Part shown: positions 1 to 12,698 of the stretch, piece by piece
How the letters are laid out: each line of letters opens with the position of its first letter
Position numbering within the stretch: the first letter of the stretch is position 1
Source: Coffea arabica
Taxonomy: Eukaryota; Streptophyta; Magnoliopsida; Gentianales; Rubiaceae
Direction of reading: 5' to 3'
NCBI RefSeq assembly: GCF_036785885.1
Contig: NC_092323.1
Span: 9,122,501-9,186,500, forward strand
DNA length: 64,000 nt
Translations under genes and position numbers: made by a program
Notes under the pieces: generated by a model
Database searches by the model: none
What the model saw: the letters and a program-made list of their open reading frames with translations, nothing else
What the model was told of the DNA's origin: nothing

Positions 1-1570
1 ATCCGGGAACTTCCTTATGGACTTCGGTTTAATTATGTAAACAATGAACTTTCTATCATGCGATGATAGTACAACAATTACCTATAAAAATTTAAACTTT
101 AAGCTAGAAAGCAAATGAAAAGAGAAACAAAAAATGAAAGTGTAAAACACAGATGACCTTATCATCGCAGGAGCGGCAAAGAGCAGCCTCATCGGCGGCA
201 CAGAAAAGGATGGCCGCAGCACTCTCACACACGTCACACAGCGTCCGCATACTTCATCTCTTCGATACCACAATATTAGTTATGCTAGTCCCACACATTT
301 AAACCAAAAAAATTTTAAAAACAAAAAACTCCTGAATCAAGAAGGAAACCAAATATGTATATATATAGTCTCCTGGGGGGCTTAAAGACTGATTGAGACA
401 AGAAACACAAGAATCCCACCAACCCTTCTTATGGAGCCCAATATCAAGCTGAGTTTTGAAGTACTATTACACTAACATATCCATGGTGATCGCGTTGTTT
501 TTTTTATTTTCTGTAATGGTGGTGAGATTGCGGGAGACAGTGGAGGTGGAGCTGAGGTAGTACAGTCTCAATAATAATGATGGATTGAAGAAGATTGGTG
601 GGCGGATGGGTGAACCTGAACAATAAATTAAATGGGGATATGATCAATGATGGGACTGAGGATCAGTGAACCAAAAAACCAACGAGGATCTCAAACAACA
701 AACAAACAGTAGTTAACCTGGACCGACCGACCAAGTGTCTCTTTGTAGAGAGTAGACCACTGAAAGATGGGGGAAATTCCAGAAATTTAAGAAAGGGAAA
801 GGAAGGAACAACGACAAATAGTACAGAAATGTGGGGGGGCTGTGTGTAACTCAGGCAGAGCGTGGCCACAGAATCAAAAGGAGGGGTGCGGGCAGGGCAG
901 GGGTAGTGGGGCTGGGAGCCGTGGAAATTCCCACAGATTAATTCTCGACCACCACTTACATATCTAAGCCCTGGCCCATGTCCTACACCGGATCATCTGG
1001 TCGACGCTTTCTCATTCTACTGCTGCTACACATTTTTACTTTTTGGATCCCCTAAATCGCAACATATATTATTATTTCTTTCATTTTTTTTTTTGGGGAA
1101 GAAAGGGAGAATGAAATGAAAAAAAAGAAGAAGAGAGAGTTCCTTTGGATAATTGGAGAATAGTCCCTCACCTTTTCCAAGTTATTGTTTTCAAGTCCTT
1201 CGTAATTGAAATGGCTCATTTTGGTTCTTGATCAAGTGTTCAAGTCATATCCAAGTAGTTAATTTGTACGTAAAGTTCTTAGAGATAACAATACGAGTGA
1301 TTATTTAGTGGCGAGGAGCATTTATATATTGCAATTAGAGTCGTCTTGTTAGTTGTATAAATAAGATCAGCTTAATATATATATATATATAGGTTAACAT
1401 ATTGAAAAAATGAACCTATTTTGATCCGCAAAATCATTTTGATAACTTCTCTACCTAAAAATTTCTCCCACACCCTTGATATTTGGAGGAAGAGATTTAA
1501 GTTTCTTTACCCCAGCTCTCATTCTCAGCATGGCATGTTTGATCTGGCTTCCCAAGTGAGCTTTTTGGGT

Positions 1571-1719
1571 GTTTGTCTAAAACTTTACTGTAACTTACTG
1601 TAGAAGTTTTTAAAAAAATTTTTGAAGTGTGTAAATTTTTGAATATTTTGAAGTGTATAGTTCAAAATTTTTGAAGGTTACTATAACTAAAGTTTTTAAA
1701 AAACTTGTAGCAGACAAAC
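1571..1719. mobile_element. Fold-back MITE with GTTTGTCT ends
   Basis: The segment starts with gtttgtctaaaactttactg and ends with tagcagacaaac. The ends are inverted repeats (GTTTGTCT / AGACAAAC), and further in, aaaactttactgtaac faces gttactataactaaagtttt. About 150 bp and AT-rich with no coding capacity, so a non-autonomous DNA transposon. It resembles, but is not identical to, the GTTTGGATTG family seen elsewhere in the window. I could not define a target-site duplication. Confidence 0.55.
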
Positions 1720-2544
1720 TTTTGACAAAAAAACTCAAGTGCAAAACAGGTTGTTTCATTCATATGTTGTATAACATGTACTTTGCAATTAGTATTGCTG
1801 TATTTTGCTCCCTCCTAAACTGATTAGCACCTGTAGCGGGAATATACAAAAATGTTTTAGCAGTTGATCAATAATTCAATACTGGCTAAAGAAGGGACAT
1901 ATGTGGGGGCGCTCATCTGTTAGCTTCATTAGCTATGAGCTTTAGAGACATGGGATAAAACTGAATCTGTTTGGAAGAGGGTAATGACGATGTTTTCTTG
2001 TATTGATGATAATCAAGATTAATGATCCAGCTGCAACCTTGATGATTGCAGGAATGAAGCGATCGATGGCTTTTGCGTGTTAATGAAAATGAATACATTT
2101 GTTGCCATTATGCGCACCCAAATGCAGCAGCTATGCCTGGAAGGAAAACACCAGGTTTTGCCAAACTTTTCATGATATATCAAAGATCAATCACAAGTTT
2201 CACCAAACACATGCATTGAAGCAGTGGTGGGCTGGTTACATGGAGCCCAGTGGATTTCAATTGGGACTTAGAAGCTCGTGATAAGTGTACTATTTTGGAC
2301 CTCAATCTATGGATTGAGAACTTATTCAATTCAATCTTTGTCCAAAATTCCTTTTCTTTTCATTCTCAAAACTAAAGTAAGGAACAAAACGCGTAGACGT
2401 AAGATATGAGTGATGCATCAGCTAATTAAGACAAGGCGACACAACCACGGGGATAAACGGATAAAGATCACAATTAATATTTCAATATCTAAACATCTAA
2501 CAACAAACAACCAAGGCAAAACTAGAGTGCTATTATTACCAACT

Positions 2545-2816
2545 CCCTCTAAATGAGTTGGCCACCACATTAATTGTGGGGTGGGAGGTCAAGGATTCAA
2601 ACCTTGCCTCCCTGAATCCTTGACCTCCCATCAATGCGCCTTAATATGATATTTGTTCTAAATTTATACGAGTGGTCTGATGATAGTTTAGTCCCCGTCA
2701 GATTCTCCTCACTCCCCCACTCAGTTGGGCCACCCCATAGAGTAGAGTAGGTTCTCCCCTTTAGGAGTAGGAGTCGGTTAGGTTAGACTAGATGTGCCAT
2801 TGCGTTAAAAAAAAAA
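2545..2816 (+). mobile_element. SINE copy (family A, first copy)
   Basis: About 270 bp ending in an A tract (2807-2816). Near the 5' end a box-B-like ggattcaaacc follows an agttggccaccac segment, as in tRNA-derived SINEs. The 3' body ends in gttagactagatgtgccatt before the A tract. A second copy at 46741-46965 shares the 5' part (gttggccaccacat...gtgggaggtcaa) and the 3' part (gatgtgcc.ttacg/gcgt + A tract), which shows a dispersed family. No target-site duplication was recognised, so the insertion is probably old. Confidence 0.6.
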
Positions 2817-3336
2817 GAAGCAATCCTGGGAGAAGAAAATGCACTACCGAAAGTCTCAAACAGGCTAGTAAAACCTGCAAGCGCAATTCTCACCAAGAAA
2901 ATGATTGATAAAGAGTAACGAAAATATACAAAGCCAGGACATAGTTTTTGGCTAGAAGCTTCTTAGCAGACTCTCAATGGCTGCGTATCTTCTATTATTC
3001 CATTCCGACTGTTGATATAATTAATTGACACAGCTTTATAATTAAAAAAAAAAAGACACAAATTTATAATCGTTATGCATAATTTTACATGTTTAGTTCC
3101 TGGAGCGGGAAGGATTAAACCAAATGTTTCATGCAGTACACATGTAAAAAAGTGTATCACCTCAATCTTACAAAACAGATAGAAATCAACCAATATCCTT
3201 ACATGACTCACATCTTAATCATATGGTGCAATAGAGATTTGTCAACTTGAAATTGATCCCTTTTATGAAGAGGGAACGAACAAGCATTGGCAAGAGATAG
3301 AGAGAGAGCTAGCAGACCAGGTTCATCCATGGATTT

Positions 3337-3692
3337 TCAGAAGGAAAAGTTCATCATTTCCGTGGTCAAGCTCTCCATCATGATAGTCTCCAAGACTAGA
3401 GCACATGAATTTGTTATCCCTCCCATCTTGTCGTATTTTACACTGCTGAAATTTGGCTTGAAGGGGCAGGGTGAAGAGATTGGAAGGACTGGAAGATTTT
3501 CACAGTTGCAAACTTCAATCATATAGCCATCAGGGTCATGGAAGAACACTTGATCAACCTTGATCCCTTCATCCTCCACTACTGCGGTCACGTACTTCAT
3601 TCCCATGTCTTCTAATCTCCTCCTCACGAGCTTCACATCAGTGCACTGCATGCATTCAAAATGCCTCCAAGTTAACAACAAAAATGTGTTTT

Positions 3693-3733
<41 letters not shown>

Positions 3734-4298
3734 GGGAAGTAATTGAATGGTTGTTTACATAATAATTTCATTGTTCTTCCTTCTTATTGCAAATTTAGGA
3801 TGGGAATAAAAAGAGAGAGCGAAAAAAAATGAAAAGGACCCTTCATTATAATTTCTTACCTGAAAGGAAATGTGGTTATCTTTTGGATCAATGCGACGCG
3901 GTTCAATTGAGGTCTGGTACTCACAATCCATGGCGTCTCTTTCAATGAGATGAATGCCGATACCATAATTGTACAACCTAGACAGCCAATTTACATCATC
4001 GACGAGTCAATTGTAAATGCGAACTCAGAAAACAAGCATTTAAAGAAGGAAAAAAAAAAGAAAAAAGTTACGAGTAGAAATTAGATTAGAGAGACAGAGA
4101 TAATTGGTTCTGAATTGCTAACCAAGCTCCATGGAAATCAAAAGAAGAAGGGCGTTTGACGAGAACAAAGCCCAATACATTAACATAGAATCTGACGGAA
4201 GCCCAAACAGATTTTACCACCAGTGAAACATGATTCAACGAGAGAAGAGGCAATGCTTGGCTGCTGCATACTTCCTCCTCAATCTCCAAAATTGCCAT
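3337..4298 (-). CDS. Glyoxalase I-like (VOC superfamily) protein
   Basis: Predicted cytosolic protein of the vicinal-oxygen-chelate fold, related to plant glyoxalase I-like (GLYI) proteins; the substrate cannot be told from sequence. Three exons on the minus strand: 4298-4123, 3977-3860, 3645-3337, joined at GT-AG sites, 200 residues. Motifs in order: LNHVSLVVKS (H23), GAWLYNYGIGIHLIE (E71), DNHISFQ (H94) and HDPDGYMIEVCNCENLP (E142). The His/Glu/His/Glu at these places are the usual metal ligands of the fold, so metal binding looks intact. The first exon junction splits Trp59 and restores the family motif, which supports the splice. The C-terminal tail beyond about residue 150 is roughly 50 residues and not recognised. 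Intron 2 carries a (TG)n microsatellite. A TATA box lies about 95 bp upstream of the ATG. Confidence 0.85.
3697..3730. repeat. (TG)17 microsatellite
   Basis: Uninterrupted TG dinucleotide run of about 34 bp inside intron 2 of the glyoxalase-like gene. It is likely length-polymorphic. Confidence 0.95.
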
Positions 4299-4391
4299 TC
4301 TAGCTTGCTAGCTGCTGTGTTGATTCGCTCGAACTCTTTAGTCTCCCTGTTTTCTTGATCTCCTGCACCTTCTGCTGATAGTGCCCTTTAC

Positions 4392-4399
4392 TTTATATA
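4392..4399 (-). promoter_or_regulatory. TATA box of the glyoxalase-like gene
   Basis: On the minus strand the sequence reads gcTTATATAAAg, a good plant TATA element. It sits about 94-101 bp upstream of the ATG at 4298, which would give a 5' UTR of about 60-70 nt. Inferred from motif and position only. Confidence 0.5.
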
Positions 4400-6580
4400 A
4401 GCAGGACATCCAAAATTTTGTACGGGTAAAGGAAACTTCGCGGCAAATTCTGTGACTAATAGGACGAATGTTCATTATTCTTCACGGCTCTTGGACTTGC
4501 AGACAAAATTATACAAGTAAACAGCATCATCAAGTGAATACCACAGTACATGCTTGGGTTTTAACAGGACAGTGAAACCGGTAAAGTTTTCAGCCACGTC
4601 GGGCTATAATTCGCACCGAATCCAACGTAACATTTGGCCCCGTCTTCTCCCGAGTTCTAGATTACGCTATTTCAAAGCTTTTTAGTACCAACACATTATG
4701 ATAATTACTTGGCACTGTACATTATGGCCCCTAACCTGATCAACAGAACAAAAAATGTACACATCATTTTGATCCCAACAAAGTTGTTCATCGCAGCAAA
4801 CTAAGCCCGGTGGAAATGTTATGGGAGATTTAAAATCAAATTCGCAGGCTGTACATCGTCTCTGAAGCTGACCATCCGAATTTTTCTAATTCCAGTGATC
4901 ATTTCCAACAACTGTTTTTCGCAAGGAATGCAGTGTAATATTGTCCAGTCAGTGGATTCAGTTCATAATTCATGATACTAAGTTTAGGGAAAACAGAAAA
5001 GTTGCCTTGACGCTGGCTAGGAGCTCCAAGAATGGATGGTGTTTGTGAACAAAATAGATAAGATTGTAACATCGCTTGCTAGCCAGTGTAGCAGTGACCA
5101 CGTTCTGAAGGCTGAAGAAACTTCTTAGATGTTTACTTCTTGTCCTCTTCACTCCCTCCAAAGCTGAAGTCATGGCTCTTCAATGGTTTTATCTTACGCT
5201 TTCATCTTCTATCAATGCCTGTGTTTAAGTAGCTATTCTGATGATTTAACCGTGATCCTGAGAGTCGATGAAATGTAGGAGGACCACGCGAGTCCAGAAC
5301 TTTAAAACAAACAAAATTATTCTATACTCGAATTGAGATATTTATTCTCCAAGAGTTCATGCAAGTTGGATTTGATAACTAATGAAGCCAAACTTAACCA
5401 AATTTAAACGGTATTTTGTATTTGATGAACTGTGAAAGTCGGCTCTATTAGCAGAAAAGTGAAATTTATGTGTAAAAAATTTAAGCTATTCGACCTTGAC
5501 TTCGACTAAATAAAACTCCGTTCGAACTCTACTCGAGAAGTAAACAAAATCAAGTTTGAATAAAATTTCAAATTAGTCAAAATAATTAAACAAACTTGAG
5601 TACAAGGATGTTTGATTTGTTTATAATCGTTTGCACTCCTGCGCAAGTCCAAACCAATATTGCTTTAAGACGAAATTGCCAAAATTACTATATGTCGATT
5701 TATTGCAGCATGAAATGAAAGTCGCTTGTCACATTTAGCCCATTTTGCATCATCGAAATACACTTACGTATCATCTTTTCCCTTCTCTTTATATCTTCAT
5801 GACCGAGAAAAGAATCAAAAGAAGAATCCTAGGCGCATATCTGACCATAGAATGCAGAAAGCAGAATATAAAAAAAAAAAATACAAAATACAAAACAAAA
5901 CAAGCAGCAACCAAGAAATTGAAATGAATTAGTTTCTGAAGAATTATTGCAGTAAGCTGTTCCAAACATCAGACGTATACATCCCTTGGAAGAATGTGAC
6001 CAGCGAAAGGGCTCACGGGTAACGGGCCTGAGGGGTCGGTCCAAAAAGAAAAGCAATGAGACTTTTTTTTGGGCAATCAAGCTAAGAAGCAGTTCTTCAC
6101 TCGACAAACAAACTGAGTAGATCGCAAGCGACCGATGAAAAGGGGAAGTCGGGGGCTTTAGCGAAGTTTCCAGCTGAAAGCATTTTGATTAGGTTGACTA
6201 ATTAAATTAATCATTATGGGGGAGTGCTGAGTAGACATCAGGCAACCCCCAATTAGTCAACTACACCTACCGGTTTAGTACAAAATAGGTTATCAAGGAG
6301 GTTATTATGTGCCTTCACCTGTTAGTTACTAACGTGCAAGACACTACTAAGCCACGATTAACGACATTAACCGCACCAAACTTGCTCTAGCAACCAAAAA
6401 AACCTAATGTCCATGCACTACTTTAATAAAATCCTTGGAGCTTTGAAGACTCAAAACTCTCGCAAGTTCGATCAATAGAAGGTTATCAACAACAATATTG
6501 ATGCTTCCTCGTTGTCACGAACGAATTATTAATATCTGTTTCGAACTGAATCACTTGAAAATTCAAACTATATATATATA

Positions 6581-6721
6581 ATTTTTCCTACACTGACAGT
6601 GTATACACTATCAGCATTGGATGAATGACAACTATGCAAAATTTGAATTTGAAATTCAATTTTTGTACACATGTCATGAATCCAACGATGATAGTGTATA
6701 CACTGTCAGTGTAGGAAAGAT
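6581..6721. mobile_element. Fold-back MITE, about 141 bp, near-perfect arms
   Basis: Left arm tttttcctacactgacagtg continues into tatacactatcagc; the right arm gatagtgtatacactgtcag continues into tgtaggaaaga. The two arms of about 40 bp are nearly exact inverted complements around a short AT-rich loop. There is no coding capacity. A degenerate relative is at 21375-21505. Flanks are TA-rich (tatatatata / tatatatatt), so a TA-type duplication is possible but cannot be delimited. Confidence 0.7.
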
Positions 6722-7596
6722 TTACTCTATATATATTGTTGAGTTTACGATTGCCTTCTTCTTTTCAAGAAATAAGTACCGTAATAGTGTACTTTGTATT
6801 TGTAGAGGGTTATTAATTAGCCCTCAACTATTGGACCTAATCAATCAATTAATGAATTAATTAAATGCATCGCAAAGTGGGACAAGATTAGATCAGTAAC
6901 TTGAAACGGGGTCCATGGTACAGGACTTCCTTGATGGAAGTAGAAGTTGGAGGAACGATTTGGACCACAGGCACAGGTGACTCGTGCTACAAGTTAGGCC
7001 CTTTGCTGTATGTAACTGGACCTGACTATATGTACTTGTAGAAATATCTTTATCATATGGCCAGATAATAAAGAAAAAACAAAAAAGAAAAAGTCATTAT
7101 TAATTATCACCAGTCGAGTCACGGTCTAAACAACCCTACTTTTATTTATTGGTTGGTTGTAAATTGTAATGGAGGAAGCGCCCTTCTTGTGCGGGAGTGG
7201 GACTGTTTGCTTTCATGGGCCAAACACGAGACGGACTTTGCTGATACTTCCAATTGAACTGAACATGCTAACAGACTTGTAGCGAAGTTTCATCATTATT
7301 CTTTGTTTTTTTTTTGAAAAAAAAATCAATTTCGATTTCTGAATTACGAACCAAACAATTATATGTTTTCGTGCTTGCTATTGTTCCTTTGGTGAACTTC
7401 ATTAATCAAAAAAGAAGAAGAATCATTTCAAGATAGAAAAGGACCACTGTTGATAATTACGGCTTTGTGACTTTCATCCCAAAAAATCAAAGGCATTCAT
7501 TCGGCTCGCGGGGATGTGGTTCAAACTTTCGAAATTTTTAGAATGCTGATAAAAAAAAAAAAATAATTAAAGGAGTTGAAATCAGAGGCTGAGCTC

Positions 7597-7737
7597 GTTT
7601 GCATTGAATGTTTTTATAGAAAAATTTATTATAATGAATAAACTGTATATATAAGATGAAAGGATAGTTAAAAAAATATATTATGAGTATAGTTTTTTTA
7701 TAAAAAAAAAATTAAATTGAAGCCTCACAATCCAAAC
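7597..7737. mobile_element. GTTTGGATTG-type MITE, copy 1
   Basis: Starts gtttgcattg and ends caatccaaac, about 141 bp, AT-rich and non-coding. The internal tataagatgaaaggatag resembles the core shared by the other copies. It lies about 15 bp from copy 2. Confidence 0.65.
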
Positions 7738-7752
7738 AGAAACTATGGAAGT

Positions 7753-7889
7753 GTTTGGATTGCAATTTTTTTAAAAAAAATTATTACATTTTCCGTGAAT
7801 ATATTTTTTAATCACCTTTTTACATTACATCTATCAAATTGTTATAGTAATTTTTTTAAAAAAAAATCCAGAAAAAATGTAATCTAAAC
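7753..7889. mobile_element. GTTTGGATTG-type MITE, copy 2
   Basis: Starts gtttggattgcaattttttt and ends aatctaaac. The internal acctttttacattacatcta is the family core in the opposite orientation to copy 1, so the two copies are adjacent and inverted. Confidence 0.65.
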
Positions 7890-8929
7890 TTCCAACAATA
7901 TCAATCGTCGCTTAGATTGATCGTAACCAGTAACCTAAAAATCACTCTAAAGATTTTATTATGTAGGACAGGTCCGAAATTGTGGGTTTCTGACGATCAC
8001 ATATTATCAGCATGATCAATAATGATTTTGGTCCCACAAATTCTAAGAATATTTTATTTATTGTTGCTTCGAAAAGGTTTGATCCTTGTGCACAAAGCCA
8101 CTCATGCCAAATTGTTTGTAATACGACATTCATACTGGGCAGTCCTTAAGTCAATTGTGCCCCCCTGTTCTCCAACGCCTCGCTTCTTTTTGTTCTCTAA
8201 GTCTTCGGTCGACTTAGATTTCTGGGACCTTCCTAGCTTCAAATTCGATTGGTAAGTATTAAAAAAAAAAATTTGAACGTTAAATTGGTCAATTAATTTT
8301 TATTTCTATGGTACACATGGCCCGTGACTGCCAATTCGCGATTCCCTCCCACAGCTTTTGAGAAGTATACATGACAGGCCAAAAATGTCAAAGTCCATTA
8401 ATTTACTTATAGAACTGCTTCCCCTTCAAAATTGTCGCAACTATCTCCTTGGACAATTAATATTCCACAGTTTTTTCAAAAAGTCCTCTCAAAGAGGGTA
8501 GCTGTATAGACTAATTAACACAACCGACTAAAGGTGCATCTGATAAAACTAAAATTTGAAATATAAAATCTGAATATGTTAAATTACTAGATTATTATAA
8601 AGAATTTATCGTTTATTGTTTTGAGTAAGACTTGCCTAAACAACTCAAAACCACTTAATTAATTAAAATATTCTATTTTTTGTTATCAAATGTGTTTGTT
8701 TGTCTCAACCCATTAAACTTAAATGTTGAATTGAACTATTAAATAGACCCTAAGCAAGAAGAATATATATAAAAAAAAAGAGGAGTCGCCCAAAATCAAT
8801 GCTTACTACAGACATAAAGGATTACAGGGAAATGTTGAAACTAACATCATATTGGACTAGAAACCAATAGAGACTACTGATTAATAAAATAATTTGGCTC
8901 ATGGCTCCAATTCTGTATGACACCTAATT

Positions 8930-9230
8930 CTATTTGATAATTCAATTTAGCACTTAAATTTATTAGATTCAAATATTTAACATGTTCAACTGCGTTTGAT
9001 AACCAATAATTAAACATTTGAATTGATTAAGTTGCACCGAATTTTCTACACAAAATTTGCTCTAAAAAATAAGTGATAAGTTATTCACAACTTATCACTT
9101 AATGCGACATACAAAATAAAGTATCAAATTTAGTATTTAACAATTTAATAAATTCAAACTTCAATTTTATCAAATATACTATAAACCTGCCTAATGGCTA
9201 TAAATTCTGTACGACACTAAATTTTGTTGC
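8930..9230. mobile_element. AT-rich MITE-like segment with internal hairpin
   Basis: Bounded by two similar phrases, attctgtatgacacctaatt and attctgtacgacactaaatt, with AT-rich non-coding sequence between and a perfect palindrome near the middle (9071-9100). It looks like a degenerate MITE or nested MITEs; the borders are uncertain. Confidence 0.35.
9071..9100. repeat. Perfect 12-nt inverted repeat
   Basis: AAGTGATAAGTT, six bases, then AACTTATCACTT. Every base of the 12-nt stem pairs. It lies inside MITE-like DNA and has no T-run or gene next to it, so it is not a terminator. Confidence 0.85.
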
Positions 9231-10539
9231 AAACTACCGAAATTTATGAACATCACTCTTTTCCCAAAAGCTGCATCAGTAAATGTATACTTTTTTTTTC
9301 ATAACTATAACAATTGTATAACCTATTCTATCATAATCTATAAGCGAAGGAGAGTCTAAGGAGACTTTGTATGTTAGGAGTTAGGAGGTATGCAGATCTA
9401 ACTAAATTAAAGGAGTGTTACGACACCATCTTTAGTTTTTTTTTTTTTGCTGCAAGCGAAATTTGAATTCCCACCTATAGTCCAAAGAGCGACTTAAGTC
9501 CCTTCCTTGGTGGCGAATGAGCTTTCAATAAATGTATACTCTCTCGTAGTCATACATGTGTCTCTGCAATTTTTGCTCCCAACTCTCAATTCCTCAATCC
9601 CTTGAATCTATCCGAATTGTACAAATGCCTTATCATCAGGCCGTGATCCCATTTTCTCACACAATTAATGGCATCATTTTCTCCTTTGCATGCAATAGGA
9701 ATCTAAAGGCTTCACCTAACTGAATAAAGGTTGACAGGTAATGGCGGAATGCAAACACAGTTTCTCTGTCTCTCTGTACTGTAACACTCATTTCCTTGTG
9801 ACACATGCACTGTCATGAATACAATCTTTCTCGTGTGGATGGATGGTCATGGTAAAAAGGGGCATTGCTCTTTCCAAGCACATGGCTTGTAATGTTACTA
9901 GTAATTTTTTTGAGTCAAAGAGGGCCCCGCACCAACTCCCTCGATAGTACCTTTCAGTTTCAGCAGCTTTTTGCTTTGCATGCCATAGCTTTGGCCTTCT
10001 CCACAAAAAATATTCGGTGGTCAGTTGGTCGCCATTATAGCTTACAATTTTGGCAGAAGCTTAACATAATCAGTAGAGCAATCACATAATATTTTATTGC
10101 AATTCCACATTGTTGATGTTAATTAATTAGGAACAATCATGGTCCGGAATATTGGAGAAATAATATAGTACTCCAGCATCTATTATGAAGTGGAATAATG
10201 ATTAAGGAGGAGGAATTTCGACTCCATTCTCTTAATTTTTTTTCTATATTAATTGCCTATTGTCAAATGGCAGTTTTCTCCACTCTGCCGTAAAAATAAA
10301 CAGAAAAAATCTTTCTGCTTCAAAGGTTCTAGATTCAAATTCTCTTCTTCTCTCCCGATTTCTTAAGTTTCGTTGTTTTTCTTTTCTGGAACGGTATATC
10401 CTTCACATAGAAAATTCAGTGATAATGCTGACGGAAGATCTTCGTTAAGAAATTCTTTGCCAAGTTTACCTGCCACCACTTAATTTTCATTGATGTAATC
10501 ATCGAGTACAACACTATTTTAAGTACAGGGGCTGTGCAA

Positions 10540-10736
10540 TTTTTTTTTTTAATCTATTCAGGGGGTATCGGGTTTCGGGTATATCGGACTTGACTAATCC
10601 TCCTGAAGTCCAAGAGGAGAGACCCCATCCCCTCGAACCGATAATCACTGGGACTCGATTCCTGATGGAAGAGAATGGACAACGATTTCCAAGGAGGCTC
10701 CCGTGATTAAGCGAGCTGCCCAGGAGGGCCCTGTGC
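10540..10736 (-). mobile_element. SINE (Au-like), minus strand
   Basis: Read on the minus strand, the element has a box-B-like gaatcgagtccc, then a 3' part containing aggattagtcaagtccgata and an A tract (plus-strand T tract 10541-10550). The 3' part is related to the SINE at 38296-38491 (gggattagtcgagccccg). Short flanks ctgtgcaat (10532-10540) and ctgtgcatt (10731-10739) may be a decayed target-site duplication. Confidence 0.55.
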
Positions 10737-11006
10737 ATTCATTCGTTCCTTTCTCCGGTTGAAAGTTCAAAGACGTCATGTGCAGTGGACCAATATACGT
10801 ACTCTAAATTTTGACATTTGGTGCCAACTTGAAGTTTATAAATTACAAGAGAGCTTAACTTAAGAAAGAAAAAAGAAAAAGGGTAATACCTCTTTTTTGT
10901 GTTATTTAATGATTCTTTGTGCATGGTGTGAGAACAATTTTCGAAGGAAAAAAATAGCAGCGAAAATCTGTGTGTGTGTGTGTGAAATAAACAGCATGAC
11001 CTTGAA

Positions 11007-11141
11007 GTTTGGATTGCATTTTCTGTCATTTTTCATAGAAAAATTACTGTAGCGATTTGATGTATGTGACGAAAAAAGATAATAGGAAAATGTGATCACA
11101 GAAAACGACGTAATTTTTCAGTGGAAAACCGCAATCCAAAC
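11007..11141. mobile_element. GTTTGGATTG-type MITE, copy 3
   Basis: Begins gtttggattgcattttctg and ends gcaatccaaac, giving an 11-bp perfect terminal inverted repeat (GTTTGGATTGC). The internal tttgatgtatgtgacgaaaa is the conserved core. 135 bp, non-coding. Confidence 0.75.
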
Positions 11142-12698
11142 AAGGCCGCTTTTGTGGAATTTTTGATTTGAGAAATTGATGCTTCGAAAGGCAACCCCAG
11201 TGCTATCATGTTTTCCTTTTCTTTAAACGACACAATACAAAAGCGTTTCATCTGTAATCAATAAATAAATATCAGAGTTTAAATTATCAAATAGTAAGCG
11301 AAGTCTTGCTATTATATTATGAAATAAAAGGGAAACCACAGCAAAGTGATAATTTGACTCAATTAAGGTGCAAGTGAATAAATTAGGATTCTCCGATCCA
11401 TATAAAGTAAATATGACTACAAGGGCATCAAACGATTAGGAAAAGTTTATGCTACAAGTCATAGCCAGAAGTGCAAGCTATATGTAACTCACCAAGATTG
11501 GATCGCATACATTTTTGATCTAGAAGAATATACTACTAAAATTTACAGGCTCACACTTTTGGTCAAGAGGAAAATCACATTATAAGACTAGACTATCCAC
11601 CTATATACTACGTGCCATTTCACCCAATTATTGCAACCCTTCATTGCCAATTAATCAATCAGTAACCATAATTATGTGCAATAATGAGAGGAAAAGATAA
11701 AAGCACGAATGACAAAATAACCAATTTCGTTTGGGTATAACTATCAACTGGTGACAAAAATGACATGCACTGGAGTCGAGCCTCTCCTATCTTTCGTGAA
11801 TTTGTTTAACCATTTGTTGGATCTGGTTGTTAGATTGCAAATGGCTCTGACAAAAATGTTAAGCCTGTAGAAAACTATGGTGCCTGCTGATGCCTCATGC
11901 TCATCAACCGGACACTGAAAAAAAAAAAAAAAAAAAACGACCCAACACCTTCCCTCCACCTTTTCATTCCTCCAAATACTAAATAATCCTACAATTTTGA
12001 TTCACAGCTCTCTGTTTTTTCTGTCTCTCTCCTTATGCTACATTACCGCAAAAGGAGCAGAAGAAACAGAGAGTTTATGAACAGGAGATGGTGAAATACT
12101 AGAATACAAAAATCCTGGAAAACCATCACTATCATTTCTCCAACATTCTTGAAAATGACCCTGAATCTGAAATTTCTCTCTATTTCCAAGGTCAAGATTG
12201 GATTTTTATAGCAATTAAAAAAACCCCCAGGTAAGAGTTCTTCAATAGTAAGCATTTGTTTACATTACATTCTCAATCACAGCTAATAATGCATTTTACT
12301 AACCCAACGGAATAAGACATTCAAGAGAATCATCAAGCTTCGTTTTGACAGTCTGTAAACGGGGACCATTTGGCAAATATATAAATCATAGGAAAGAAAG
12401 AACATATAGAACCATGTTCAATGCATAAGACAAGACACTGGCATTAACATATGATTGGATTTCCATTGACTTATCATTAGTTTTTCTTGGTTTCCAGATA
12501 TCTATCTATCTATCAATCATCATTATATGGTCGATTGCTGCCTTTTTTTGCCGGCCCTTTTGCTTGTTATGAAGAAAGAAATAGAGGCTGTAGAGATCAA
12601 TCCATACACTTCTTGACAGGCAAATGTGTCGGTTCAAAGCATAGCCTTTTTTTGGTTCCATTTTTTTTTTCTGGGGTAGGTTGTTGTTTGCCGTGAGG

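Larger units (their letters stand above)
1..3336. other. Gene-free stretch, 5' end of window
   Basis: I see no convincing coding exon here on either strand: reading frames are short, start at arbitrary codons and match no family I know. The stretch holds a fold-back MITE near 1.57 kb and a SINE near 2.55 kb (listed separately), poly-A/T tracts and a short TA repeat near 1.38 kb. The 480-1000 segment is less AT-rich and could be the regulatory or untranslated part of a gene beyond the left edge, but nothing in the sequence proves that. Confidence 0.6.
4410..12698. other. Gene-free, MITE-rich stretch
   Basis: No exon with recognisable protein similarity was found on either strand over about 8 kb. 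The stretch holds a fold-back MITE at 6.58 kb, a head-to-head MITE pair at 7.6-7.9 kb, an AT-rich MITE-like region at 8.5-9.2 kb containing a perfect 12-nt hairpin, a SINE in reverse at 10.54-10.74 kb and a MITE at 11.0 kb. Homopolymer runs are frequent. The 3' few hundred bases are presumably the promoter and 5' UTR of the kinesin gene. A 67-codon frame at 5173-4970 (minus) matches nothing I know. Confidence 0.6.

Noticed and set aside
3698-3730. CRISPR or other functional repeat array
   Set aside because: A simple TG microsatellite; no spacer-repeat arrays exist anywhere in this plant window.
4970-5173. 67-codon minus-strand frame near the glyoxalase-like gene
   Set aside because: It starts with ATG but has no recognisable domain, signal peptide or conserved motif.
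9071-9100. Terminator or miRNA precursor from the 12-nt hairpin
   Set aside because: The stem is too short for a plant miRNA precursor, there is no gene upstream, and it lies in MITE-like DNA.
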